Source: JAJDOD01 sp039024895 (lineage in GTDB: Bacteria > Pseudomonadota > Alphaproteobacteria > Rhodobacterales > Rhodobacteraceae). From it: a stretch of 64,000 nucleotides of DNA. Position 1 is the first letter of the stretch. Each line of letters starts with the position of its first letter. The position numbers and the translations under genes were made by a program. Location: contig JBCCPJ010000002.1 in assembly GCA_039024895.1 (NCBI GenBank), positions 186,001-250,000 on the forward strand. The letters are read 5' to 3'. This document shows, one piece after another, positions 17,033 through 26,057 of the stretch. Below the pieces are notes generated by a model that saw nothing but the letters and a program-made list of their open reading frames with translations, was not told the origin of the DNA and did not search any database.

Positions 17033-17593
17033 TCAGCGGCTTACACGCCGCTGGTGTAGGACTGCCTCAAGTGCATGCAAGAGCGACTGCGCCTGCGATC
17101 GCATCCCTAGAAACACAACCTCTGTTTCCGAGCGCATGACGCAAAACGCGCTCATATGATGCATGAGTGTTCTGGTCGCCGTTCCGACACCGCGCGCGGG
17201 GCGCGGCAGGTTCACCAGTCGCTCCAGGACGTTTTCAATTGCTTCTGCGGCATTGGCGCTGATCTTGAAGGCAACCCAGGCATCCGTTTGCTCGGTCACC
17301 CGCGCCTCCGGCACAGCCGCTGCGACCATAGCCGCAAAATCACCGCCCGCCGCATCTTGCCGCCCGACCATCCACTGACCGGGGCTGGCCCAAAACGCCA
17401 ACCCGTCGCCTGCCCCCCACGTCAGGCCACCGGGACCGGGCAGTTCCAGACCGAGAGGTTTTGCTTGAGTATCCGGTGGCAGGACAACGGAGGCGAGCGC
17501 AAGTTCAGTCATCTCCGCCAAGGCGTAAGGGCCAATTTCCGCGCGATAGGCGGTGCGCTTGCCGAGCGCGGTGATGGCATAAAGATCAGGCAT
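17033..17593 (-). CDS. mgdD: N-methylglutamate dehydrogenase subunit D (sarcosine oxidase gamma-like)
   Basis: A 186-residue protein with the SoxG fold of heterotetrameric sarcosine oxidase. Visible features are PDLYAITALGKRTAYRAEIGPYALAEMTELALASVVLP at the start and VEVVFLGMRSQAQSLLHAL-like sequence near the end. ATG 17593 is chosen because GGAGCG lies just upstream and it overlaps the mgdC stop by 8 bases; a reading from 17620 would add nine unlikely residues. SoxG binds with SoxA and positions tetrahydrofolate. Last gene of the mgdABCD operon, convergent with gmaS across 126 bases. Confidence 0.85.
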   Translation of the reverse strand: MPDLYAITALGKRTAYRAEIGPYALAEMTELALASVVLPPDTQAKPLGLELPGPGGLTWGAGDGLAFWASPGQWMVGRQDAAGGDFAAMVAAAVPEARVTEQTDAWVAFKISANAAEAIENVLERLVNLPRPARGVGTATRTLMHHMSAFCVMRSETEVVFLGMRSQAQSLLHALEAVLHQRRVSR

Positions 17594-20525
17594 GCAAACG
17601 CTCCCCTTCCGGATCGACAAAATGTGCCGACGTCACGCGAAGGCGCGTTGATTGCCCCTCAAGCGGATTTGCGGCGACAATCTCTTCGCCCATGCGCGTA
17701 TCGCCCCGCTCAAGATACCCCAAACCAATGGAACTCCCGACATGCGGCGAGTAACAGGCCGAGGTGATCCAACCCTGATCATGCGCCAAGTCTTGCGGGT
17801 CCGTTGTGCCAAACAAATGCGCCCCGGCAACAACGCTTTCACCGGGATCAACGGGGACCAGCCCGACCAGTCTGCGTGTGTCCTCTTCCAGCCCATCGCG
17901 CCGCGACAGCACGGCGCCGATGGCATCCTTCTTGCGCGAAACCATCTTACCAAGACCTAGCATCACCGCCGTGGTTTGGCCCGTAATCTCGTTCGCCGTG
18001 GCGTGCCCCTTTTCGATGCGCAGCACGCCGAGGGCTTCGGTTCCGTAGGGCGTGGCCCCAAGGTCTTCGCCAAGCTCGATCAGCCGTTCCATCAAGGCGT
18101 GGCCATAGCGCGCGGGAACGGCAAGCTCATAAGCCAACTCACCGGAAAAGCTGATCCGGAAGAGACGCGCGCGCAGACCCTTGCAAATAGTGAGCGGGGC
18201 GCATGCCATGAAAGGAAACGCCTCGTTCGAAAGATCGAAATCGTCGACAATGCGCTCCAGCAATGCCCTTGACTGCGGTCCCGCCACCGCCAATTGCGCC
18301 CAGGCATCGGTGGTGGAAATCAGCGTCAAATCCAGCTCGGGCCAGAGACACTGCCGTGCAAATTCCATGCGCTGGAAGACGCTCCCCGCGTTGGCCGTCG
18401 TGGTGGTCACCACATACTGCCCTTGCGCCAGACAGGCGCAGGTCCCGTCGTCGTAAAGCTGTCCATCCTCCCGCAACATCAGTCCATAGCGCACCTTGCC
18501 CGGCTTCAGCGTGCCCATCATATTGACATAGATACGGTCCAGAAATTCGCCCGCGTCGCTTCCCTGAACATCGATCTTGCCCAAAGTCGTCACATCGCAA
18601 ATGCCTACGCCGCTCCGAACGGCCGACGCTTCGCGGTCGACGCTTTGGCGCCAATGGGTTTCGCCCGAGCGCGGAAAATACTGCGCCCGCATCCAAAGCC
18701 CCGCTTCCACGAAAACGGCGCCCTGCGCTTCGGCCCAGGCGTGGGTCGGCGTCAGCCTCCACGGGCGAAAATGGGCGCCTGTATCGCCACCGCCAAGAAC
18801 ACCAAGCGAAACCGGCGTGTAAGGCGGGCGGAAAATCGTCGTCCCCGTCTCGGGAATAGTCTTGCCGGTAAGTTCGGCCATGACAGCCAGCGCGGTCACA
18901 TTCGCCGTTTTGCCCTGATCGGTCGCCATCCCCAGCGTCGTCCAACGCTTCAAATGTTCGACCGAGCGCATGTTTTCTTGATGCGAAAGCTTGATATCCT
19001 TCACCGTCACATCGTTCTGGAAATCCACCCAGGCGCGTTTCTTGCCGGGGACGTGCCAGAATGCCTCTCCAGACGCGGCCTCCTCAACGGCGTGCGGCAC
19101 TGATGGCACGGCTTTTACACCCAGTTCGCCCAAACTCTCCACCGCAACGCCTGCGCCACTGGCAAGCGCCGCCGCCGTGCTCCCCTCGCCCGCTGCCGCA
19201 CCTGCGACCCGCATGCCAGCGGGTGCGCCGCTCGGCACGAAACACTGTCGCGCGGCATCCCAAACCGGGCGTGCGCGATGATGCGAGGCAAGATGCACAT
19301 TCGGGTTCCAGCCACCGGCGACCGCAAGCGCCCCACAGTGGAGCCACCAGGATCGGCGCGCATCGGTCACCTGAACGGCCTGCAACCCCTTGCGCCCGCG
19401 CGTATCGGTCACGCTCGCTGCGGCAACCGTGCGATAGTCGCCGATGCTCTCGATCTCTTCCCGCGTGTCGATCACCGCTTTTACCGGCACGCCAAACGTG
19501 AGAAGTGAACGAGCGGTCCGATGACCATCATCATTCGAGGTGAACACCGCGACGCCGTCCCCTGCTTTCCGGGTCGGGCTGACGGCCCAGCGATTGGCGT
19601 AGGCGCGAACGGCCCCCGACAGCATCACGCCCGGCCGGTCATTATTGGCGAACGGAATGTGCCGCTCGGTCGCGCCAGCCGCCAGAATGCTGCGTTTCGC
19701 CGATATACGCCAAAACGTCTGGCGTACTTGACCATCCGCGTTAAGCAGATGGTCGCTGACCCGCTCCACCGCGCCAAACACACCGTGATCGTAGACGCCA
19801 AATACCGTCGTCCGCACCATCAACCGCACATTGGGCAAACTGCGCAGTTCGGCGAGGGTCGCTGCGACCCAATCCATGCCCGGCGCATCCGCGATGACCG
19901 CGTCTTCCGCAAGGAGGCGACCACCGAAGCGGAAATCCTCATCCGCCAAGACAACCTCCACACCAGCGCGCCCCGCCGTCAGCGCCGCCATCAACCCGGC
20001 GGGACCACCACCGATGATAAGAAGGTCGGGGTACAAATAGCCCCGATCATACATATCGGGATCAGCCTCTCCGGAGAGCGCGCCAAGCCCCGCAGCGCGC
20101 CGGATCGCGGGCTCGTAGAGTTTCTCCCAAAACGCGCGCGGCCACATGAAAGTCTTATAGTAGAACCCGGCGGCGAGCAGTGGCGACAGCAGATCATTGA
20201 CGGCCATAAAGTCATATTCGAGCGGGCCTATGTGGTTCTGGCTCTTGGCCTCTAACCCGTCATACAATTCGACAACAGTGGCGCGGGTGTTGGGTTCTGC
20301 GTGGGCTCCCGAGCGCAAAGTTACCAAGGCGTTGGGCTCTTCGGCGCCTGCGGAAAAGATGCCGCGCGGGCGGTGATACTTGAAGCTGCGCCCCACCAGT
20401 TGGACACCATTGGCCAAAAGCGCAGAGGCGAGCGTGTCACCGACATAGCCATTCAATCGTCGCCCGTTAAACGTGAAAGTGAGAGACCGGGTCCGGTCAA
20501 GCAATCCGCCAGCATGGCGTGTCAT
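17586..20525 (-). CDS. mgdC: N-methylglutamate dehydrogenase subunit C (sarcosine oxidase alpha-like)
   Basis: A 979-residue flavoprotein of the SoxA type. An N-terminal ubiquitin-like Fer2_4 domain covers about residues 1-100 (FNGRRLNGYVGDTLASALLANG, KYHRPRGIFSAG). An NAD/FAD Rossmann domain has LLIIGGGPAGLMAALTAGRAG near 168-188. A second dinucleotide half has HIPFANNDRPGVMLSGAV at about 295. The C-terminal third is a glycine-cleavage T-like folate domain (WARAQYFPRSGET, FRISFSGELAYELAVP, YGTEALGVLRIEKGH). It takes electrons from the SoxB-like subunit and transfers the C1 unit to tetrahydrofolate, yielding 5,10-methylene-THF. Its start overlaps the mgdB stop by 4 bases. Confidence 0.9.
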   Translation of the reverse strand: MTRHAGGLLDRTRSLTFTFNGRRLNGYVGDTLASALLANGVQLVGRSFKYHRPRGIFSAGAEEPNALVTLRSGAHAEPNTRATVVELYDGLEAKSQNHIGPLEYDFMAVNDLLSPLLAAGFYYKTFMWPRAFWEKLYEPAIRRAAGLGALSGEADPDMYDRGYLYPDLLIIGGGPAGLMAALTAGRAGVEVVLADEDFRFGGRLLAEDAVIADAPGMDWVAATLAELRSLPNVRLMVRTTVFGVYDHGVFGAVERVSDHLLNADGQVRQTFWRISAKRSILAAGATERHIPFANNDRPGVMLSGAVRAYANRWAVSPTRKAGDGVAVFTSNDDGHRTARSLLTFGVPVKAVIDTREEIESIGDYRTVAAASVTDTRGRKGLQAVQVTDARRSWWLHCGALAVAGGWNPNVHLASHHRARPVWDAARQCFVPSGAPAGMRVAGAAAGEGSTAAALASGAGVAVESLGELGVKAVPSVPHAVEEAASGEAFWHVPGKKRAWVDFQNDVTVKDIKLSHQENMRSVEHLKRWTTLGMATDQGKTANVTALAVMAELTGKTIPETGTTIFRPPYTPVSLGVLGGGDTGAHFRPWRLTPTHAWAEAQGAVFVEAGLWMRAQYFPRSGETHWRQSVDREASAVRSGVGICDVTTLGKIDVQGSDAGEFLDRIYVNMMGTLKPGKVRYGLMLREDGQLYDDGTCACLAQGQYVVTTTTANAGSVFQRMEFARQCLWPELDLTLISTTDAWAQLAVAGPQSRALLERIVDDFDLSNEAFPFMACAPLTICKGLRARLFRISFSGELAYELAVPARYGHALMERLIELGEDLGATPYGTEALGVLRIEKGHATANEITGQTTAVMLGLGKMVSRKKDAIGAVLSRRDGLEEDTRRLVGLVPVDPGESVVAGAHLFGTTDPQDLAHDQGWITSACYSPHVGSSIGLGYLERGDTRMGEEIVAANPLEGQSTRLRVTSAHFVDPEGERLHA

Positions 20526-20809
20526 GTCGTCCTCTTTCCACGCAGTTTGACGTCGCGCGCAAGCTCCGCGCCCAAAATCTCATGGGTGACGGTGTCCCGC
20601 GTGACAACAAGCCATGACCGGTCGCCGTTTTCATGGAACCAGAGTTCGCGGTGCACACCCGCCGGGTTATCGCGCAGATACGCGTATTCGTAGAAGGCCT
20701 CCGCCGCGTCTTCGCGCGCCGGGTCTGGTCGATCCAGGAGGGACGCGTCCCCGAGATAGGTGAATTCCTGCGCATCGCGAAGACCAAGGAGAGGGTGCGG
20801 GATCAACAT
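20522..20809 (-). CDS. mgdB: N-methylglutamate dehydrogenase subunit B (sarcosine oxidase delta-like), no zinc cysteines
   Basis: A 95-residue SoxD-like subunit: MLIPHPLLGLRDAQEFTYLG at the start, ELWFHENGDRSWLVVTRDTV towards the end. In SoxD of sarcosine oxidase the zinc is held by Cys-X-X-Cys near the N-terminus and by His-X3-Cys later on. Here those become His and Leu (PHPLLG) and His-X3-Asp (HENGD); the protein contains no cysteine at all. The zinc site is therefore probably absent. ATG 20809 is picked over 20938, because the longer reading overlaps the previous gene in a different style. It lies 7 bases after mgdA. Confidence 0.88.
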   Translation of the reverse strand: MLIPHPLLGLRDAQEFTYLGDASLLDRPDPAREDAAEAFYEYAYLRDNPAGVHRELWFHENGDRSWLVVTRDTVTHEILGAELARDVKLRGKRTT

Positions 20810-20816
20810 AAGCGCC

Positions 20817-22067
20817 TCAATGCAAGTTGGGTTGGGCGCCGACGCCCTTCTCATCAATGACATGGCCGCGTGCGAAGCGGTCCAACCGGAACGCCGTTGC
20901 CGTCTCGTGGGGCGTGTCAGTCGCAAGGAGATGAGCAAAGACGTAGCCCGACCCGGGCGTCGCCTTGAAGCCGCCGTAGCACCAACCCGCGTTTAAGTAG
21001 AGTCCGTCGATGGGCGTGCGATCGATGATCGGCGAGCCGTCCATGGACATGTCCATGATGCCGCCCCAACTCCGCAGAAGACGAGCTCGCCCAAGCATGG
21101 GCATCACCGCCATGCCGCCTTCGATCACATCCTCCACGACCGGCAGATTGCCGCGCTGCGCATAGCTGTTGTATCCATCGATGTCACCACCAAAAACCAA
21201 TCCGCCCTTATCCGACTGGCTGACATAGAAGTGCCCGGCCCCAAAGGTAATGACGCCGGGGACGATGGGCTTCAGCCCTTCGGACACAAAAGCCTGCAAA
21301 ACGTGGCTTTCAATGGGAAGCCGCATGCCCGCCTTCTCCATGACACGGCTCGTGGATCCGGCAACCGCCACACCAACTTTCTTCGCTTCAATTGCGCCGC
21401 GCGACGTCTCGACCCCGCGCAACCGGCCCCCTTCGATCCGAAACCCTGTCACCTCGCAGTTCTGGATCAGATCGACGCCCAATTGATCGGCCGCGCGGGC
21501 ATAACCCCAGGCGACGCCATCATGGCGCGCGGTCCCCGCCCGTTCCTGTCGCAACCCGCCTTTGATCGGGAACCGCGCATTGTCAAAGTTCAAGTAAGGG
21601 GCGATTTGGCGCAGCTCATCCTGCGATAACAGTGTCCCGCCTGCACCGGAAAGGTGCATCGCGTTGCCGCGGCGGCGATAGGCATCGCGTTGGCCATCCG
21701 AGTGGAAAAGGTTGATGATCGAGCGTTGCGATACCATCGAATTGAAGTTCAGGTCTTGCTCTTGCGTCTCCCACAACTTCATCGACAGTTCGTAGAATGG
21801 CTGGTTGCCCGGCAAAAGATAATTCGACCGTATGATGGTGGTGTTGCGCCCGATATTGCCGCCGCCGAGCCAGCCCTTTTCCAACACCGCGATCCGTTTC
21901 TCGCCGAATGTCTTGGCCAGGTGAAAGGCCGTCGCAAGCCCATGGCCGCCGCCACCAACAATGATGATGTCGTAGGCGGGTTGCGGGTCCGGGTTGCGCC
22001 ACAACGGCGTCCATCCACGGTGGCCCGTAAGCGCCTCTTTGATCACACGAAATCCGGAAAATGCCAT
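20817..22067 (-). CDS. mgdA: N-methylglutamate dehydrogenase subunit A (sarcosine oxidase beta-like)
   Basis: A 416-residue SoxB-like FAD/FMN amine dehydrogenase subunit, the site of N-methyl oxidation. The FAD motif IIIVGGGGHGLATAFHLAK starts at about residue 34. GGGNIGRNTTIIRSNYL (around 67-83), HVLQAFVSEGLKPIVPG and YLNAGWCYGGFKATPGSG near the end are family hallmarks. TARHDGVAWGYARAAD carries the His that, in sarcosine oxidase beta, covalently binds FMN (transfer from family knowledge). First gene of mgdABCD. An 83-base region separates it from the divergent GlxA-type regulator. Confidence 0.9.
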   Translation of the reverse strand: MAFSGFRVIKEALTGHRGWTPLWRNPDPQPAYDIIIVGGGGHGLATAFHLAKTFGEKRIAVLEKGWLGGGNIGRNTTIIRSNYLLPGNQPFYELSMKLWETQEQDLNFNSMVSQRSIINLFHSDGQRDAYRRRGNAMHLSGAGGTLLSQDELRQIAPYLNFDNARFPIKGGLRQERAGTARHDGVAWGYARAADQLGVDLIQNCEVTGFRIEGGRLRGVETSRGAIEAKKVGVAVAGSTSRVMEKAGMRLPIESHVLQAFVSEGLKPIVPGVITFGAGHFYVSQSDKGGLVFGGDIDGYNSYAQRGNLPVVEDVIEGGMAVMPMLGRARLLRSWGGIMDMSMDGSPIIDRTPIDGLYLNAGWCYGGFKATPGSGYVFAHLLATDTPHETATAFRLDRFARGHVIDEKGVGAQPNLH

Positions 22068-22100
22068 TAGCGACTCCTGTTAAGAAACTTTTACCCCATA

Positions 22101-22119
22101 GGAAAAGGCAAAACTTTCC
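22101..22119. promoter_or_regulatory. Small dyad between mgdA and its divergent regulator
   Basis: GGAAAAGGCAAAACTTTCC: arms GGAAA and TTTCC around nine bases. It lies in the 83-base intergenic region, 34-52 bases before the mgdA start. A plausible binding site for the AraC-type regulator next door. The arms are short, so chance is not excluded. Confidence 0.25.
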
Positions 22120-22150
22120 GTTTTTAGACATTTGTTTTACACTTTAGGAC

Positions 22151-23131
22151 ATGACACGCCCGAAACGCATTGGCTTTTACCTACTCGACGGCTTCGCCAC
22201 GATGAGCACCGCCGCTGCCATGGAACCGCTGCGGGCGGCAAACATGTTTGCCGATACCGTGCTCTATGAGTTTTGCGGCCTCTCAACCGATGGCGCACCC
22301 GCACGATCCAGCTTACCGGCGGACTTCGAAACACGCGCGCTGTCCCATGATCTGCCGCGCTTCGATTTGATCTTTGTCGTAGCGGGAGGCGATCCCTTGC
22401 AAGTGAACGACGCCACCCTTTTCGCCTGGCTGCGCGAGCAGGACCGGCGCGGCATACCGCTTGGTGGTATCTCCGGCGGCGCGGCCATACTGGCTCGGGC
22501 TGGCCTGATGGAAGGGCGACGTTTTACAGTGCATTGGCACCACCTCGACGCCCTGCGCTGCCTATCGGCAAGCTACCTGATCGAACGTCGTTTGTTCGTT
22601 ATCGACCGCGACCGCTACACCTGTGCAGGCGGCACGGCGCCGCTCGATATGATGCATGCGATCATTACGGCTGACCACGGGGCACGATTTGCCCGCCGGA
22701 TTGCCGATTGGTTTATTCAGACCGATATTCGCGCGGCGAGTGATCCCCAACAGGCGAGTATCGCGGCGCGCTATGGCCCTTTGCCAGCCGCTTTGGAACA
22801 GGCCATCACCCTGATGGAGAGCCATATCGCTGATCCATTGAATGCAACGCAATTGGCCACCCTTGTTGACCTTTCGACGCGCCAATTGCATCGCCAATTC
22901 CTCGCGCATTTGGGACAAAGCCCGATGCAAATCTATCGTGTCATTCGGTTGACCATGGCCAAAGACCTTTTGCAGCGTTCTCATCTGCCTCTTTCCGACA
23001 TTGCGGAGATGACCGGCTTTGCATCACAAGCCGCATTTTCGACTGCGTTTTCCAAGTGGTCAGGCCGGCCCCCGCGCGAGGCACGGAGCGAACGTTCGCA
23101 GGCCCGGCCTGCAAACCCGATTTCAACGTGA
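22151..23131 (+). CDS. GlxA/GbdR-type transcriptional regulator (DJ-1/PfpI-like domain plus AraC HTH)
   Basis: A 326-residue regulator with a DJ-1/PfpI-like domain in the first 190 residues (FYLLDGFATMSTAAAMEPLRAAN, FVVAGGDPLQV, GGISGGAAILARAGLM) and two AraC helix-turn-helix motifs near the C-terminus (LATLVDLSTRQLHRQFLAHLG and ISDIAEMTGFASQAAFSTAF-like sequence). The nucleophile position of DJ-1 enzymes is not a cysteine here, as expected for regulators. Relatives (GbdR, SouR) respond to betaine and dimethylglycine or sarcosine. Divergent from mgdA, so it most likely activates the N-methylglutamate dehydrogenase operon. Confidence 0.88.
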   Translation: MTRPKRIGFYLLDGFATMSTAAAMEPLRAANMFADTVLYEFCGLSTDGAPARSSLPADFETRALSHDLPRFDLIFVVAGGDPLQVNDATLFAWLREQDRRGIPLGGISGGAAILARAGLMEGRRFTVHWHHLDALRCLSASYLIERRLFVIDRDRYTCAGGTAPLDMMHAIITADHGARFARRIADWFIQTDIRAASDPQQASIAARYGPLPAALEQAITLMESHIADPLNATQLATLVDLSTRQLHRQFLAHLGQSPMQIYRVIRLTMAKDLLQRSHLPLSDIAEMTGFASQAAFSTAFSKWSGRPPREARSERSQARPANPIST

Positions 23132-23152
23132 GAATTTGCAAAGGCTACCCGA

Positions 23153-24193
23153 TCAAGCGCCAAAACTCTCGATCTCCGCGATCAAATCAATTGCGAGCCG
23201 CGTAGAACTGGCGGCCACGGCGCACGCTTCCGCAACCGTTTGCCACTCCATCGTCCAGGCCTGCCCGGAGCGCAGGCCCTCGTGGCGCGCCGCTCTCAAC
23301 GACGCCGCCTGCAACAGGGCAGCACGATCGGCGAGGGTGATCAAGACTTCGGCCTTCACCGGGTTAACCTTGTGGGGCATCGCGGATGACCCACCGCCTT
23401 TGAGGACCACTTGGCTGGGGCCAATCGCCGACATCAACGCGAGATCTTCGCCAATCTTTCCTGCCATAACAGTCACTTGGCTGATGAAGTTCATGGCCGA
23501 CAGGATGCGGCTCCGGTCGGTGTGCCACGCGCGACCTGGATCACTCAATGACAGGTTCGAGGCAAAGACGGCCCCAAGTTCTTTCGCCTTCGAATGTTCG
23601 CGCACGCCCACAGGCCCACCCCACTGAATGACCGCAAGCCCGTCGATAGCAGCGGTGCCCTGGGTCAATAACCCGGGAATGGACTGTTGCCAGCGTGCAA
23701 TGACCTCCGCTACGGCGACGGTGAGTGCTGGCTGCATCCGCGTGTAGCCCATGATCTCCGCGCTGCCATGCACTCCTGTCAGCGCCGAAAGATCGGCATC
23801 CAGCCGTTTCAACCGCGCGCCCACGATACCGAGCACCTCAGTGAGCGTCAGCACCAGCGCGGTGTCCATGACGTCTTGGGACGTCAACCCATGGTGAACC
23901 AAATGCTCCGCGTCCGGTCCAACCAGACGGCGCAACGCTTTTACCAAGGCGGGAATTGGCACGCCGTCGCGGGCAAACCCGTCCTTCAGGTCGACAGGCG
24001 CGATGCTTGCCATTTCAATCGCTTTGGCGACTTCCTCGCCTTTTGCGTCGTCAGAGATCGCGCCGAGCGCTCGGGTCCAGGCTGCTTCGATGCGCAGGTA
24101 TTGGGCAAGCTCGGTGTCGGCGGAGAACCGAACATCGATCTCCGGGTCGCCGAACAGGCCCGACATCCACGGGTGGTCCGAATAGCTGATCAT
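23153..24193 (-). CDS. pcaB: 3-carboxy-cis,cis-muconate cycloisomerase (short alphaproteobacterial form)
   Basis: A 346-residue member of the fumarase/aspartase superfamily. Signatures: HGLTSQDVMDTALVL (about residues 82-96), GRTRMQPA-like GYTRMQPALTVAVAEV, and the superfamily loop GGSSAMPHKVNPVKAEVL. The MPHK-NP wording and the short length suit PcaB, which turns 3-carboxy-cis,cis-muconate into carboxymuconolactone in the protocatechuate branch of the beta-ketoadipate pathway. ATG 24193 is chosen over 24214. It stands 100 bases after a broken pcaC, and no other pca gene is visible. Alternatively it could be another lyase of this family that has been recruited elsewhere. Confidence 0.78.
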   Translation of the reverse strand: MISYSDHPWMSGLFGDPEIDVRFSADTELAQYLRIEAAWTRALGAISDDAKGEEVAKAIEMASIAPVDLKDGFARDGVPIPALVKALRRLVGPDAEHLVHHGLTSQDVMDTALVLTLTEVLGIVGARLKRLDADLSALTGVHGSAEIMGYTRMQPALTVAVAEVIARWQQSIPGLLTQGTAAIDGLAVIQWGGPVGVREHSKAKELGAVFASNLSLSDPGRAWHTDRSRILSAMNFISQVTVMAGKIGEDLALMSAIGPSQVVLKGGGSSAMPHKVNPVKAEVLITLADRAALLQAASLRAARHEGLRSGQAWTMEWQTVAEACAVAASSTRLAIDLIAEIESFGA

Positions 24194-24293
24194 GGGACAG
24201 ACCTGCCTGCGCACAGTGTCTTATTGTGGGGCATGCAAGCGGGCCGCTGTTGCATCCAATTGCGCGGAGAAAAATACGTTGATCGCGGTAGGC

Positions 24294-24435
24294 TCACGCA
24301 CCTGCCTCCTGTTTCATTTCTGCAAAAACCTGGTTCGCCCATTTGAAAGCATTGTTCATTAACGGCGCGGTCCACATGGGTGTCGCCAAGGACAGCGCGT
24401 TTCACCTCCATCCCTTTGTCGTAGCGGTTCTGCAT
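24294..24435 (-). pseudogene. pcaC: Remnant of pcaC (4-carboxymuconolactone decarboxylase) with internal deletion and frameshift
   Basis: The ATG at 24435, behind GAGGGAGC, begins MQNRYDKGMEVKRAVLGDTH, then VDRA, which is the usual N-terminus of PcaC. After about 24 residues the frame switches, and the next codons read NNAFKWANQVFAEMKQEAGA followed by a stop at 24294-24296, matching a PcaC C-terminus. The family is about 125-135 residues long, so some 75 central codons and the frame are lost. It lies upstream of pcaB in the order pcaC-pcaB found in Rhodobacterales (with pcaHG missing). The rest of the 350 bases between pcaB and tonB shows no gene. Confidence 0.6.
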
Positions 24436-24564
24436 CGGCAGCTCCCTCGGCAGCTTGTAGCGGCGGGACGCCACAACCTCCCTAAAGGCGATCATAATCA
24501 GGGTCCCAGGGCGCGACAATTGCCGATAGCACGACGCTTTTAAACGGCACCAAGCCGCGGGGGC

Positions 24565-25674
24565 TCAAACACGCCCCTCAATCTGAATATGGAAGTTGCG
24601 CTGCGCGCCAGCGGGTGGCTTCGGAAACGGGGCCGCTTTTCGGATAACCTGAAGCGCCGCACGGTCGAGGCGTGCGCTGCCCGAACTTCTTGAAATCACC
24701 ACTTTGGCCAATCCACCATTGGCACTGATCGAAAAGCTGACGGTTGCCGTACCGCGCGAGCCGACGCGCGGCTTTCGCACCCGCGAGATGCGCCGCATCA
24801 CCTGTCCGGGATAGTTGCTGACAGCGGCATTCCCCGCCGCGGTCGAAGAACGTGCGGCGTTAGAGGATTGTTGCGTGTTGGTGGAGTTCGACGATCCTGC
24901 CGCGCTGCCTGCTCTGGCATTCTGTGCGCTATCGCCGCGCGGCGTCGCCTTTGGCTGTTCGCGTGTGATCTGTCTCGTCGGGCCTTCTGGACGCTGCGTC
25001 GGACGCGGCGAGGCTTGTACGGCATGATCCTCGGGAACGGGCTCGATCTCGGGAACCGCAGGCGCGGCGGCCAAAGGGGGCTCCGGCCCGGTTTCAGTTA
25101 CGTCAGGCGCCGTTGTTGCGGGTGGGGCAGGCTCGACCGACGGCACAACGGCGGCAAGGATGTCGGGCGTCGTCTCAACGACTTGATCCGGCTGCTGCGC
25201 TTCGACGGTTTGCGTCGTCGTGGGAGACGGCAGCGCGCTCTCCACGTCGACGGGGTCGATGGGTAAAACAACGCTCTCTTTCGGCGTAGCGTATTCGACG
25301 GGCTCGTTTGGTGTATCGCTGGGCGGTGTGGTCGCTGTTTCGACCGGCTCTATCGTGTCAGTCGGCACGTCGCGGGTTTGGGTCGGCTGCTCGACCGGCG
25401 TGGCAACCTCGTCCACTTCGTTTGTGAGTGTTTCGGTTGGCGGCTCAGCTTCTGTGGCTTCCTCTGGCTCAACCTCGGGCGTTTCCGTCACCTCAGGTTC
25501 GAGCGTCCCGGCGGTCATATCGGCAAAACTGTTGCCAAGGCGGGCTTCGACTACCGCATCTGCGCCCCCTGCAATCTGAACCTCTTCCTTCGAAAAAGCT
25601 GCAAGGGCGATCAAATGCGCAGCGGCCGACACCAAGACCAGCCCGGCCTTCAGCCCGGTTGAAGACGGGATCAT
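24565..25674 (-). CDS. tonB: TonB-family energy transducer
   Basis: A 369-residue periplasm-spanning protein. One N-terminal membrane segment lies at about 9-27 (AGLVLVSAAAHLIALAAFS). Next comes a long proline-, glutamate- and threonine-rich spacer (about 50-240), with PTETLTNEVDEVATPVEQPTQT-type repeats, then a low-complexity Ser/Asn/Ala region. The C-terminal TonB domain (about 290-369) contains YPGQVMRRISRVRKPR, GTATVSFSISANGGL and RAALQVIRKAAPFPKPPAG. It passes energy from ExbB-ExbD to outer-membrane receptors. Its start overlaps the exbD stop by 4 bases. No TonB-dependent receptor lies in the window. Confidence 0.88.
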   Translation of the reverse strand: MIPSSTGLKAGLVLVSAAAHLIALAAFSKEEVQIAGGADAVVEARLGNSFADMTAGTLEPEVTETPEVEPEEATEAEPPTETLTNEVDEVATPVEQPTQTRDVPTDTIEPVETATTPPSDTPNEPVEYATPKESVVLPIDPVDVESALPSPTTTQTVEAQQPDQVVETTPDILAAVVPSVEPAPPATTAPDVTETGPEPPLAAAPAVPEIEPVPEDHAVQASPRPTQRPEGPTRQITREQPKATPRGDSAQNARAGSAAGSSNSTNTQQSSNAARSSTAAGNAAVSNYPGQVMRRISRVRKPRVGSRGTATVSFSISANGGLAKVVISRSSGSARLDRAALQVIRKAAPFPKPPAGAQRNFHIQIEGRV

Positions 25675-26057
25675 TGCAGCGCCCGCTCTGTCACGATGAC
25701 CACAGATGATGCGCCGAGTGCCCTGAGGTCGCGCGAAACCTCGACCAAGCGGCTGGCGTCAAGTTCACGATCCGGTACGACTTTCACCCGTTGCAATTGC
25801 TCCGGGCTGAACCGCTGTGCCAATGCGCGCGTGTCGCCAACTGGCTCGCCGCGATAGCTGAGCGTCCCGTCTTCGCGAATGACAATCGCATCAGGGGGTT
25901 CGCGCCCTTCCAAATCGGACGTTTCGACCAGCTTGAGGTCACCGTCGAGCGGCTGAGCAACCGTACCAGCAACCAGAAAGAAGATCAGCATCAGAAAAAC
26001 GATGTTGATCAACGCGATCGTTGGTTCACCCTTTTTCTTGCGTCTCATCCGTTGCAT
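25671..26057 (-). CDS. exbD: ExbD/TolR-type biopolymer transport protein (second of two)
   Basis: A 128-residue inner-membrane protein. The family core TIALINIVFLMLIFFLVAGT, at about residues 13-32, holds the transmembrane helix; ExbD proteins have an essential Asp there, but here the position reads Asn (LINIVFL), while the companion gene upstream has Asp (LVDVIFL). The periplasmic domain follows (EPVGDTRALAQRFSPEQLQ, VVIVTERAL). Overlaps the first exbD by one base and tonB by four. Two ExbD-like subunits per motor, one lacking the Asp, suggest division of labour. Confidence 0.85.
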   Translation of the reverse strand: MQRMRRKKKGEPTIALINIVFLMLIFFLVAGTVAQPLDGDLKLVETSDLEGREPPDAIVIREDGTLSYRGEPVGDTRALAQRFSPEQLQRVKVVPDRELDASRLVEVSRDLRALGASSVVIVTERALQ

